From Arthrobacter globiformis (GTDB taxonomy: Bacteria > Actinomycetota > Actinomycetes > Actinomycetales > Micrococcaceae), in assembly GCF_003261175.1 (NCBI RefSeq), contig NZ_QLNP01000077.1, positions 1 to 64,000 of the forward strand: a DNA stretch of 64,000 bases, given 5' to 3'. Numbering within the stretch: the stretch's first letter is position 1; every line of letters starts with the position of its first letter. Shown in pieces: positions 1 to 7,953 of this stretch. The notes beneath the pieces were generated by a model. That model saw only the letters and a program-made list of their open reading frames with translations. It had not been told where the DNA came from and did not search any database. The position numbers and the translations under genes are program-made.

Positions 1-1270
1 CGGCCGCCCCGGCGAACCCGCCGCCGCGCTGGCCGGCGGGGGCCGCCGTCGTGCTGGTGCTGGAGCTGACCAGCGCGGAGGCGATGCCGCCGCTGGCGAA
101 GGAGGCGATGACGGCGCCCGCCACGCTCCCGAGGGCCACCAGGACCAGGGCCTCCAGCACGAACTGCAGCCCGATGGTGCGGTGCGGTGCGCCGATGGCC
201 TTGAGGACACCGATCTCGCGGCGGCGCTCACGGACCAGCATGACCATGATCAGCAGGATGATCAGCCCCGCGGTACCGAGTGCGGCGATGAACGCCACCA
301 TAGAAATGTTCTTGACGCTGTCCAGGGAGGTGACGGCGGTTTCGAGGTTGCGCTGGCCCTGCGTGACGTCGGCCTTGTCGGTGCCGAGCGCGTCCTGCAG
401 TGCGGTCTTGGCGGCGTCGACGTTCTCCATGCTGTCTACCGTGACGATCATCGTAGATAGTTCGCCGGGCAGCTCGGCCAGGTTCTGGGCAGTGGGCAGC
501 GTGACGTAGAGGGCGTTGTTGCCGAACGCGGTGCCGGCGTCGAACAGGCCGGCGACGGTGAAGGTCTTGCTGTTGATGGTGAAGGTGGAGCCCACCTTGA
601 GGTTGTTCTTTTCGGCGAGGGTGGTGCCCAGCAGCGCCTTGCTGGACGTGGCTGTGTAGTCACCCAGACCGGTACCCGAGGTCAGTTCCAGCGCCTTGCC
701 GGTGCTGTCCACCTCTGCGCCGGTGCCGGTGGCCGTAATGGGAAGGGACCGCGCCGGCTGGGTGGTCGCGGTGCTGCCGGTGGTTCCCGTGGTTGCGGTA
801 GTTCCGGTCGTTCCGGAGCTGTCCTGGTTGCGGGCGCCGAGCGTTCCGGCGTCGACTGCGGCGGTGAGGCTGGTGGTCAGCGTGGTGGGCTGGCCGCCGG
901 GGCCGCCCTGTCCGCCGCCCGGGCCGGCCTGGGTGCCGGCTGCAGTCTGGGCTGCGGCCTCCGTTGCGTTGCGCAGCCTGAGCGCTTTGGTTCCGACGAC
1001 GGCGGTCACGTTCGGGACGTCCGACGCCGTCGCCGCCTGCTCGGCGGTGAGTGGCTCGCCGCCGCCTTCGAAGCCCTGGCCGCCAGCCGGGTTCACCGTC
1101 AGCGCGGTCCCCACCGAAGCATTCAGCTCCTGGACCTTGGCTCCGACGGCCTGGTTGGCCACCAGCATGGCCAAAGCCAGGCCTATGGCCACCGCCAGCA
1201 CGGCCACAACCGCCGTTGTTCGGACCTTGTTTCTAAACGCATTGCCTACACTTCGGGCGAGGACGCTCAC
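1..1270 (-). CDS. ABC transporter permease, FtsX/MacB type (3' end outside window)
   Basis: Membrane subunit of a MacB/LolCDE-like ABC system, which couples cytoplasmic ATP hydrolysis to an extracytoplasmic domain. I translated it from a GTG at 1270 preceded by AAGGAG; the product begins MSVLARSVGNAFRNKVRTTA and runs straight into a transmembrane helix (TAVVAVLAVAIGLALAMLV). A long extracytoplasmic region rich in Ala, Gly and Thr follows. Near 330-180 a second helix is followed by the FtsX signature RERRREIGVLKAIGA and another hydrophobic stretch (LEALVLVALGSVAGAVI). The reading frame is still open at the window edge, so the last helix and stop are missing. The matching ATPase is not visible and should lie beyond position 1. 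The substrate cannot be told from sequence. Confidence 0.85.
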   Translation of the reverse strand, partial: MSVLARSVGNAFRNKVRTTAVVAVLAVAIGLALAMLVANQAVGAKVQELNASVGTALTVNPAGGQGFEGGGEPLTAEQAATASDVPNVTAVVGTKALRLRNATEAAAQTAAGTQAGPGGGQGGPGGQPTTLTTSLTAAVDAGTLGARNQDSSGTTGTTATTGTTGSTATTQPARSLPITATGTGAEVDSTGKALELTSGTGLGDYTATSSKALLGTTLAEKNNLKVGSTFTINSKTFTVAGLFDAGTAFGNNALYVTLPTAQNLAELPGELSTMIVTVDSMENVDAAKTALQDALGTDKADVTQGQRNLETAVTSLDSVKNISMVAFIAALGTAGLIILLIMVMLVRERRREIGVLKAIGAPHRTIGLQFVLEALVLVALGSVAGAVIASFASGGIASALVSSSTSTTAAPAGQRGGGFAGAA

Positions 1271-1389
1271 TGCACTCCTTGGGATCAGATGCCGGGGGAT
1301 TGGCCGGCTTCGGATCCCACACTGGTGCCCGCTGCTGTGCGCGAAACGGGCCGAACCTATGTTTGCGCTGTGAAGCCGGGACAAGCGAA

Positions 1390-1500
1390 AAGTGAGAGAG
1401 CGTCGGGTGAGGGGTTGCGGGAAGTGAGAGAGCGTCGGGTGAGGGGTTGCGGGAAGTGAGAGAGCGTCGGGTGAGGGGTTGCGGGAAGTGAGAGAGCGTT
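1390..1500. repeat. 32-nt tandem repeat array, locus 1 (3 full units plus part of a fourth)
   Basis: Units begin at 1390, 1422, 1454 and 1486, an exact 32-nt period. Each contains gcgggaagtgagagagcgt followed by cgggtgaggggtt, and the last copy breaks off after the core. The array lies between the sugar-transporter terminator and the permease gene. The same core and the same 32-nt period recur at 21163-21438 with a different tail. No coding potential is credible, because 32 is not a multiple of three and the peptide differs in each frame. Confidence 0.9.
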
Positions 1501-1513
1501 GCGTGGCAAGGCA

Positions 1514-1566
1514 AGAGCCCCGGCCCTCCCTGGTGAACTGGTCACGTGCGGGGGAGCCGGGGCTCT
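1514..1566 (-). terminator. Hairpin downstream of the sugar-binding protein gene
   Basis: AGAGCCCCGGC at 1514 pairs with GCCGGGGCTCT ending at 1566, and inner CTCCC pairs with GGGAG. It starts 16 nt after the chvE-like stop codon (read on the minus strand). It has no strong U-tract, so termination is likely but not certain. Confidence 0.6.
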
Positions 1567-1581
1567 GCGGTGTCTGTGGTG

Positions 1582-2682
1582 TTACTTGGTGATCGGGCCG
1601 AGAACCGGATCGTCCACGTAGGCCGTCTTGACGTTTTCCTTGGTCACGATGACCGGCTCCAGGAGGTAGGCCGGAACAGTCTTGACCTTGTTGTTGTAGG
1701 ACTTGTCATCGTTGATCTCAGGCTTCTTGCCGGCCTGGATGTCCTTGACCATGACGATCGAGTGCTCAACGAGCTTGCGGGTGTCCTTGTTGATGGTGGA
1801 GTACTGCTCGCCGGCCATGATGGACTTGACGGACTCCTTTTCGGAGTCCTGGCCGGTGACCACCGGAAGCGGCTTGCCGGCAGCCTTGACGGCGGTCAGC
1901 ACGGCGCGGGCGAGGGTGTCGTTCGGGGACAGGACGCCGTCCAGCGACGCGGAAGTGTAGCTGCCGGTCAGGAGCGTGTCCGCACGGCGCTGGGCGTTTT
2001 CTGCCTTCCAGCCCTGGGTCACTGCCTGCTCGAAGGACTTCTGCCCGGAAAGCACCTTCAGCGTGCCGTCGTCGATCTTCGGCTGCAGGACGCTCATGGC
2101 GCCGTCGAAGAAGACCTTGGCGTTGGCATCGTCAGGGGAACCGGCGAAGAGCTCGACGTTGTACGGGCCGTCGGGCTTCTTGGCCTTCATGCCGTCCAGC
2201 AGCGCCTTGCCCTGCAGCTCGCCCACCTTGAAGTTGTCGTAGGCCACGTAGTAGTCCACGTTCTCGGTGTTCAGCAGCAGACGGTCGTAGGCGATGATGG
2301 TGGCGCCGGCGTCCTTGGCCTGCTTCAGCTGGGTGCCCAGCTGGGCGCCGTCGATTGCGCCGACGATGATGACCTTGGCGCCCTTGGTGATCATGGCGCT
2401 GATCTGGTTCTGCTGCTCCGAGACACCGCCGTTGGCGAACTGTACGTCCGGCTTGAAGCCTGCCTGGCTGAGGCCGTCGTTGAACAGCTTCTCCGCCAGG
2501 ACCCAGTTCTCACTGGTCTTCTGGGGGAGCGCGACGCCGATCGAGGAGTCCTTGGGGAACGCCTCGCCACCGGCGGTGCCGCCGCCCGTCGTGCCTGTGT
2601 CGGAACGGCCGCAGGCTGTCAGCGCCAGTGCCGCGATGGCAGCGATTGCTGCCGCCTTTCCTGCCTTACCAATCATTCGCAT
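1582..2682 (-). CDS. chvE: Sugar ABC transporter substrate-binding lipoprotein, ChvE-like
   Basis: Periplasmic-type sugar-binding protein (366 aa) tethered to the outer face of the membrane. It delivers a monosaccharide to the permease and ATPase encoded upstream. The N terminus is a lipoprotein signal: a hydrophobic run AAAIAAIAALAL followed by the lipobox LTAC with Cys at about residue 24, then a flexible Gly/Thr linker. The body has the periplasmic-binding-protein type I fold: SIGVALPQ start, FKPDVQFANGGVSEQQNQI, IIVGAIDGAQLG, and the ChvE/MmsE-like VVTGQDSEKESVKSIMAGEQ near the C terminus. It is the third gene of an ATPase-permease-binding protein operon. Substrates of this subfamily include glucose, galactose, arabinose and xylose; the sequence does not settle which. 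The symbol reflects family only. Confidence 0.88.
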   Translation of the reverse strand: MRMIGKAGKAAAIAAIAALALTACGRSDTGTTGGGTAGGEAFPKDSSIGVALPQKTSENWVLAEKLFNDGLSQAGFKPDVQFANGGVSEQQNQISAMITKGAKVIIVGAIDGAQLGTQLKQAKDAGATIIAYDRLLLNTENVDYYVAYDNFKVGELQGKALLDGMKAKKPDGPYNVELFAGSPDDANAKVFFDGAMSVLQPKIDDGTLKVLSGQKSFEQAVTQGWKAENAQRRADTLLTGSYTSASLDGVLSPNDTLARAVLTAVKAAGKPLPVVTGQDSEKESVKSIMAGEQYSTINKDTRKLVEHSIVMVKDIQAGKKPEINDDKSYNNKVKTVPAYLLEPVIVTKENVKTAYVDDPVLGPITK

Positions 2683-2737
2683 TTGCTCGATTCACTTTCT
2701 ATAGGGGTGGGAAATGCATCCGGGGAGCGGGCGGTGC

Positions 2738-4015
2738 TCAGGCTTCCCGGGAGATGGTTTCCTTGGTGGAAGTCACTTCGTCGGGCTGGAGCGCGGTGCC
2801 GCCGCTGGGGCGGTTGAAGCCCTGGGTCAGCATGCCGATGATGGAGCGCTTGCCCTGGCTCTTGTTGTAGACGTCGAACGCAACGGCGATCAGCAGGACC
2901 AGGCCCTTGATGATCTGGGTCAGGTCGGCGCCGACGCCGAGGAGCTGCAGGCCGTTGTTCAGCACGGCCATGACCAGGCCACCGACGATCGAGCCGATCA
3001 CGGTGCCGACGCCGCCGGTGACCGCTGCGCCGCCGATGAACACAGCGGCGATGGCATCAAGTTCCCAGCCGACGCCGTCGAACGGGCCGGATGCGGTGGA
3101 GCGGCCGACGAAGATCATGCCGGCGAGGCCGGCCAGGATGGCCATGTTCATCATGACCAGGAAGTTGACCTTCTTGGACTGGACACCGGAGAGTTCGGCG
3201 GCGTGGCGGTTGCCACCCACCGCGTAGATGTGGCGCCCGACGACGGTCTTGGAGGCGATGAAGCCGTAGATCAAGACCAGGACGGCGAGGATGAGGCCGG
3301 GGATGGGGAAGGATGTGCCCGGGCGGCCGGTGGCGAACAGGTAGGTGGCGTAGAGGATCGCGCCGCAGACCAGGATGAGCTTGGTGGCCACCACCCAGCC
3401 CTCGGGGACTTCAGCGCCGAGGGCCTTCGCGGTGCGGCGGCTGCGGAGTTCGCTGAAGACCACGAACGCAACGGCGAGCAGGCCCAGCAGCAGGGTCAGG
3501 TTGTTGAAGCCGGTGTTCGGGCCGACCTCCGGGAGGTAGCCGGAGCCGATGTACTGGAAGTCGGAAGGGACGGGGATGGTGTTGGACTTGCCGACGAACT
3601 GGTTGAAGCCGCGGAAGAGGAGCATGCCGGCCAGCGTGACGATGAAGGCGGGGATGCCCACGTAAGCGGTCCAGAACCCTTGCCACGCCCCGATCAGGGC
3701 ACCGAGGGCGAGGCCCAGCAGAACGCCGGCGTACCAGGGGATGCCCCAGTCCCGGATGGCCAGCGCCACCGTGACGCCGACGAAGGCCGCCACGGATCCG
3801 ACTGACAGGTCGATGTGGCCGGCGATGATCACCAGCACCATGCCGATGGCGAGGATCAGGATGTAGGAGTTGCCATTGAAGAGGTTGATCACGTTGCCCG
3901 GCGTCAGCGTGCGGCCCTGGGTAGCGAATTGGAAGAAAACGATCAGTGCCACCAAGGCGAAGATCATGCCGAATTGGCGGGTGTTGCCGCCAAAGAGCTT
4001 CTTGAGCGCGTTCAT
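2738..4015 (-). CDS. gguB: Sugar ABC transporter permease, GguB/MmsB-like
   Basis: Inner-membrane permease (425 aa) of the multiple-monosaccharide ABC transporter, BPD_transp_2 family. Start chosen at ATG 4015 with AAGGAC upstream. The sequence shows the family features: N-terminal helix FGMIFALVALIVFFQF, then VINLFNGNSYILILAIGMVLVIIAGHIDLSVGS (split here only by my quotation) containing the conserved GHIDLSVGS motif, and near the C terminus GGVGTVIGSIVGG. I count about ten hydrophobic segments. A Gln/Pro-rich cytoplasmic tail ends the protein. It lies between the ATPase and binding-protein genes with short gaps (44 and 55 nt), consistent with one transcript. Confidence 0.88.
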   Translation of the reverse strand: MNALKKLFGGNTRQFGMIFALVALIVFFQFATQGRTLTPGNVINLFNGNSYILILAIGMVLVIIAGHIDLSVGSVAAFVGVTVALAIRDWGIPWYAGVLLGLALGALIGAWQGFWTAYVGIPAFIVTLAGMLLFRGFNQFVGKSNTIPVPSDFQYIGSGYLPEVGPNTGFNNLTLLLGLLAVAFVVFSELRSRRTAKALGAEVPEGWVVATKLILVCGAILYATYLFATGRPGTSFPIPGLILAVLVLIYGFIASKTVVGRHIYAVGGNRHAAELSGVQSKKVNFLVMMNMAILAGLAGMIFVGRSTASGPFDGVGWELDAIAAVFIGGAAVTGGVGTVIGSIVGGLVMAVLNNGLQLLGVGADLTQIIKGLVLLIAVAFDVYNKSQGKRSIIGMLTQGFNRPSGGTALQPDEVTSTKETISREA

Positions 4016-4059
4016 TTTGTCAGTCCTTGTTCTGGAAGGTTCTGGAGGGTTCCAGAGGG

Positions 4060-5616
4060 TCAGGCGGTTTTTCGGGCGGAGGTCATGAGTTTCATGAGGC
4101 TTTCCTGGCTGGCGTCGTCCTTGTTCAGGACGCCGGTGATGGAACCTTCGAAGATGGTGTAGATGCGGTCGGAGAGTCCCAGCAGTTCGGGGAGTTCGGA
4201 GGAGATCACGATGACGCCCTTGCCCTGGTTGGCCAGTTGCTGGATGATCCCGTAGATCTCGTACTTGGCCCCGACGTCGATGCCGCGGGTGGGCTCATCC
4301 AGGATCAGCAGGTCCGGGTCCGTGAACATCCACTTCGCCAGGACCACCTTCTGCTGGTTCCCGCCGGACAGTTTGGCGACGCCCTCCTCCACGGACGGCG
4401 TCTTGGTGCGCAGGGACTTGCGGTACTGCTCGGCCACCGTGAATTCCTTGTTCGCATCGACCACCAGGCCCTTGGTGATCTTCTTCAGCGCCGCCGAGAC
4501 GGTGGTGGTCTTGATGTCGTCCAGCAGGTTCAGGCCCAGCGACTTCCGGTCCTCCGTGACGTAGCCCAGTCCGGCGTCGATGGCCTGCTTGACGTTCTTC
4601 AGGTGGAGTTCCTTGCCGTTCTTGTAGATCTGGCCGCTGATGTAGCGGCCGTAGGAACGGCCGAACACCGACCGTGCCAGTTCGGTGCGGCCGGCGCCCA
4701 TCAGTCCGGCGAAACCGACGATCTCGCCGCGGCGGACGAAGAAGTTCGAACCCTTGCAGACCAGGCGGTCCTGCACCTGCGGGTGCCCGACCGTCCAGCC
4801 CTTGACCTCGAACAGGACCTCCCCGATCTTGGGTTCGTGGTCCGGGAACCGTGATTCCAGGGTGCGCCCCACCATGCCTTTGATGATGCGGTCCTCGTCG
4901 ACGCCGTCGGCCTTCACGTTGAGCGTCTCGATGGACTTGCCGTCACGGATGATGGTGATGGAGTCGGCGATCTGTTCGATCTCGTTGAGCTTGTGGGAAA
5001 TGATGATGGACGTGATGCCGCGGCCCTTCAGGCCGAGGATCAGGTCCAGCAGGTGCTGGGAGTCGGATTCGTTCAGTGCGGCAGTCGGCTCGTCCAGGAT
5101 GAGGAGCTTCACGGACTTGTTCAGCGCCTTGGCGATCTCCACCAGCTGCTGCTTGCCGACGCCGATTTCCTTGATCGGGGTGTCCGGGTCCTCGCGCAGG
5201 CCCACCCGGGCGAGCAGCTCACGGGAGCGGGTGCGGGCCTCGGCCCAGTCGATCACGCCGCGCTTGACCGGTTCGTTGCCCAGGAAGATGTTCTCGGTGA
5301 TGGACAGCTCCGGGATGAGCGCCAGTTCCTGGTGGATGATCACGATGCCGGCGTGTTCGCTGGCCCGGATGTCCTTGAACTGCTGGACCTCGTTCTGGTA
5401 CACGATGTCGCCGTTGTAGCTGCCGTAGGGATACACGCCGGAGAGGACCTTCATAAGGGTGGACTTTCCGGCGCCGTTTTCCCCGCAGATCGCGTGGATC
5501 TCCCCGGCCTTCACCACCAGGTTCACATCGGACAAGGCTTTAACGCCCGGGAATTCCTTGGTGATGGAGCGCATCTCCAGAAGAACCGGCTCGCTCTGCG
5601 TGTTGAGGGACGTCAT
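4060..5616 (-). CDS. gguA: Sugar ABC transporter ATP-binding protein with two ATPase domains, GguA/MmsA-like
   Basis: Cytoplasmic ATPase (518 aa) that powers the sugar transporter. Two nucleotide-binding domains are in tandem, the rule for CUT2 transporters. The first has Walker [10 protein letters not shown], signature region [15 protein letters not shown] and Walker [12 protein letters not shown]. The second has a degenerate Walker A ([13 protein letters not shown]), signature [14 protein letters not shown] and Walker [15 protein letters not shown]. The degenerate second Walker A is normal for this family. First gene of the operon; the start is ATG 5616 and the 128-nt upstream gap contains the operator-like element at 5703-5727. 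Confidence 0.92.
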   Translation of the reverse strand: MTSLNTQSEPVLLEMRSITKEFPGVKALSDVNLVVKAGEIHAICGENGAGKSTLMKVLSGVYPYGSYNGDIVYQNEVQQFKDIRASEHAGIVIIHQELALIPELSITENIFLGNEPVKRGVIDWAEARTRSRELLARVGLREDPDTPIKEIGVGKQQLVEIAKALNKSVKLLILDEPTAALNESDSQHLLDLILGLKGRGITSIIISHKLNEIEQIADSITIIRDGKSIETLNVKADGVDEDRIIKGMVGRTLESRFPDHEPKIGEVLFEVKGWTVGHPQVQDRLVCKGSNFFVRRGEIVGFAGLMGAGRTELARSVFGRSYGRYISGQIYKNGKELHLKNVKQAIDAGLGYVTEDRKSLGLNLLDDIKTTTVSAALKKITKGLVVDANKEFTVAEQYRKSLRTKTPSVEEGVAKLSGGNQQKVVLAKWMFTDPDLLILDEPTRGIDVGAKYEIYGIIQQLANQGKGVIVISSELPELLGLSDRIYTIFEGSITGVLNKDDASQESLMKLMTSARKTA

Positions 5617-5702
5617 GTGCCCTTACGCCTCCAATGCATTGACTTCGTTGTCTTCCCTGCAATCTGCAGGGCCGTCTGATGAAAAAAGTAGATGGAGCAT
5701 GC

Positions 5703-5727
5703 CCTTGTCGTCAAGTCTTTAACGCAA
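5703..5727 (-). promoter_or_regulatory. Promoter/operator of the sugar transporter operon (ROK-type candidate)
   Basis: On the minus strand the element reads TTGCGTTAAAGACTTGACG then ACAAGG. It contains the near-palindrome GTTAA-N4-TTGAC overlapping a -35 box TTGACG; a TACTTT -10 candidate lies 18 nt downstream. A second copy, 21 of 25 positions identical, lies in front of the adjacent ROK gene (6962-6986). This is consistent with one ROK protein binding both. Confidence 0.7.
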
Positions 5728-5745
5728 CGGCGGCATAACGAAACG

Positions 5746-6936
5746 CTACGTGCGCCGGATTCCGGCGTGCTGGAAGACCAAGGATGCGGCGCCCAGGGCC
5801 TCCGCGCGGTCGTTCAGGGACGACATGGTCAGGATGGTGGTTTCGCCAATCACCGGGACGGCGTGCCGCACCAAACCTCGCCGGATGGGATCCAGCAGGA
5901 TGTCGCCCAAGCCCGCCAGAGGGCCGCCCACCACGATCACCTCGGGGTTGATCAGGTTGGCCACGTTCCCCAGCGCCCTGCCCACCGCAAGACCCGCGTC
6001 GTCCACCACGCGCAGGGTGGCTGCATCCCTCGCCAGCGCCTTGCGAACGATGTCCTCGGGTGTCAGCGGACGCTCCTCGCCCCGGCTCAGCAGTTCGATC
6101 ATGGTGGTGGTGGATGCGATGGTCTCCAGGCACCCCCTGTTGCCGCAGCGGCAGATCAGCCCGTGTTCGTGGATGGTCGCGTGGCCGATTTCGCCGGTGA
6201 TCCCGACGTTGCCGTAGTACGGGTTGCCGTTGAGGATCAGGCCCGCGCCGATGCCTGACCCGATCTTCATGAACAACAGGTTGCTGATGCCGCTGTGCGG
6301 CCCCCACGTGACCTCGGACAGAGCACCGAGATTCGAGTCATTGTCTACGAATATGGGGAACTGGAACGCCTCTTCGAGGCGTTCCAGGATATCGATGCCC
6401 ACCCATTCGGGCAGGATCGCCCCCTGCGCGACGGTGCTGGTGCGGCGGTCAATCGGGCCGGGAATTCCGACGCCGGCACCCACCACGGCGCTGCGCTCCA
6501 CGCCGCTGTCCGCCAGCAATTTTTCGAGCAGGGCGACGGCGGCCTGGATGCCCTGCTCCGCCTGGTGTCCGAGGGGCAGTAGTACCGATTCCTCGGCGAT
6601 GATGTGGTAACTGAGCGAGGCCAGAACCACCCGCAGGTGCCGCCGGCCAAAGTCGATGCCCACCGCCACGGCACCGTTGCTGTTGAGTCGGACGTTAAGT
6701 GCGCGCCGGCCGGAACTGGTGGTCGGCTCGGTGGACGCCAGCCCGGAGTCCTGCATGATCTTGACGATGTTGGACACTGTCGCGGTGGACAGTCCCGTCT
6801 GCCGCGCCAGTTCCGCCTGGGTGGAAGGGCCATTGAGCAGGCATTCAATGATCCGCTGCTGGTTCAGGTGCCTGAGGGCGGATTGCGACCCGGGGTTTTT
6901 GGTTCGGCTCCTCGTTGAGCGCGCTGGTGAGGGCAT
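5746..6936 (-). CDS. ROK-family transcriptional repressor
   Basis: Predicted sugar-responsive repressor (396 aa). Residues about 20-85 form a winged helix-turn-helix (LNQQRIIECLLNG, QAELARQTGLSTATVSNIVKI). The rest is a ROK sugar-kinase-like domain: VGIDFGRRH, VGAGVGIPGPID, the EIGH motif (GEIGHATI) and the zinc-binding CRCGNRGCLE. The gene is directly upstream of the sugar ABC operon on the same strand, with its own copy of the operator element in front of it, so autoregulation plus control of the transporter is the simplest reading. No Shine-Dalgarno sequence precedes ATG 6936; a CAATGT box ends 7 nt upstream, so the message may be leaderless. The effector is unknown. Confidence 0.9.
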   Translation of the reverse strand: MPSPARSTRSRTKNPGSQSALRHLNQQRIIECLLNGPSTQAELARQTGLSTATVSNIVKIMQDSGLASTEPTTSSGRRALNVRLNSNGAVAVGIDFGRRHLRVVLASLSYHIIAEESVLLPLGHQAEQGIQAAVALLEKLLADSGVERSAVVGAGVGIPGPIDRRTSTVAQGAILPEWVGIDILERLEEAFQFPIFVDNDSNLGALSEVTWGPHSGISNLLFMKIGSGIGAGLILNGNPYYGNVGITGEIGHATIHEHGLICRCGNRGCLETIASTTTMIELLSRGEERPLTPEDIVRKALARDAATLRVVDDAGLAVGRALGNVANLINPEVIVVGGPLAGLGDILLDPIRRGLVRHAVPVIGETTILTMSSLNDRAEALGAASLVFQHAGIRRT

Positions 6937-6961
6937 GAAATGAACATTGCACCATCGGCGG

Positions 6962-6986
6962 CCTTGTAGTCAAGAAGTTAACGCAA
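6962..6986 (-). promoter_or_regulatory. Promoter/operator of the ROK repressor gene
   Basis: The minus strand reads TTGCGTTAACTTCTTGACT then ACAAGG, matching the element at 5703-5727 at 21 of 25 positions. GTTAA-N4-TTGAC is conserved in both and overlaps the -35 box. The mismatches fall in the 4-nt spacer and at one position after TTGAC, as expected for a dimer recognising the two half sites. Confidence 0.7.
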
Positions 6987-7146
6987 GGACACGGCATCTG
7001 GAATAGTGAAAGTGCCGGGCAATCTGTCCCATGGGCGGTGCGGTGCGGTGCAAATGGGCCCTGATGGGATGCCTCCGCCGCGGATACGCTGAGTGAAACG
7101 GCGTCCGGTGTTGGGCGGGCGTCCACGAAGACTTGAGGTGATCACG

Positions 7147-7953
7147 GTGAAGCTGGCGCTGATGCAGGCGAACTCCAGTGTTTTGGACATCGAACGGAAC
7201 TGCGCAGCCATCGACCGCGCGGCTCAGACGGCCGCGGAGGCAGGCGCCGCGGTGCTCCTGACCCCCGAGCTTTTCCCGGTGGGCTACGCCCCGCTGCGGG
7301 TCAGGGCGGAGCTGGACCCCCGGACGCTGCCCGACATCCGGCGCACCCTTGCCGGCATCGCTGCCACCCACCGGATCGCCCTGGTCTACAGCCTGCCTGC
7401 CGTCACGGCCGATGGGCAGTGGCAGATCACCGCGACGCTCCTGGACTGTGCCGGAGAAGAGCTCCTGACGTACGCCAAGGTCCACCTCTTTGGCCCGGAG
7501 GAGCGCAAGGCGTTCAGCCCCGCGGAAGCAGCCCCCGCCGTCGTCGATCTGGGTGGCGTCAAAACCTCGTTGGCCATCTGCTACGACGTGGAGTTTCCCG
7601 AAACCGTGCGCGCCGCTGCAACGGAGGGGGCCGACCTGCTCCTGGTTCCCACGGCGCTGGCGCACGGCTTCGAATCGGTGCCGCAGGTGCTGCTGCGGGC
7701 CCGCGCGCTGGAGAGCCAGCTGACCGTGGCTTATGCCAATCACTCCGGGGACGAGGACGGCTGCACTTTCCTGGGCGGAAGCGTCATTGCCGGCCCGGAC
7801 GGCGAACTGCTCGCCGCCGCCGGTCCGGGCCCGGAACTGCTGTTCGCCGAGGTTAGCGCCGAGGCGGCCCGGCTGGCGCGGGATGCTGTGCCCTATCTGC
7901 GCGAACGGCGGCCGGATGTTTACCGCACCTGGGACGGGACCGGACGGCCTTAG
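7147..7953 (+). CDS. davA: Nitrilase-superfamily amidase, DavA-like (5-aminovaleramidase candidate)
   Basis: Carbon-nitrogen hydrolase (268 aa) of the nitrilase fold. The catalytic triad is visible: Glu in LLTPELFPVGY, Lys in TYAKVHLFGPEE and Cys in LAICYDVEFPE. The C terminus DAVPYLRERRPDVY resembles that of delta-aminovaleramidase DavA of Pseudomonas, whose job is to hydrolyse the amide made by lysine 2-monooxygenase; a DavB-like gene lies 4.5 kb away in the same cluster (12465). I chose GTG 7147 because the family starts K-L-A-L-x-Q and GAGGTGATC precedes it; GTG 7138 or 7093 are possible. It converges on the PucR gene with a 4-nt overlap. It could instead act on guanidinobutyramide or another omega-amide. 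Confidence 0.72.
   Translation: MKLALMQANSSVLDIERNCAAIDRAAQTAAEAGAAVLLTPELFPVGYAPLRVRAELDPRTLPDIRRTLAGIAATHRIALVYSLPAVTADGQWQITATLLDCAGEELLTYAKVHLFGPEERKAFSPAEAAPAVVDLGGVKTSLAICYDVEFPETVRAAATEGADLLLVPTALAHGFESVPQVLLRARALESQLTVAYANHSGDEDGCTFLGGSVIAGPDGELLAAAGPGPELLFAEVSAEAARLARDAVPYLRERRPDVYRTWDGTGRP

Noticed and set aside
1233-1545. Reading frames with DALSLPATPHPTLSHF-type repeats
   Set aside because: Same reason: shadows of the tandem array at 1390-1500, overlapping the permease start.
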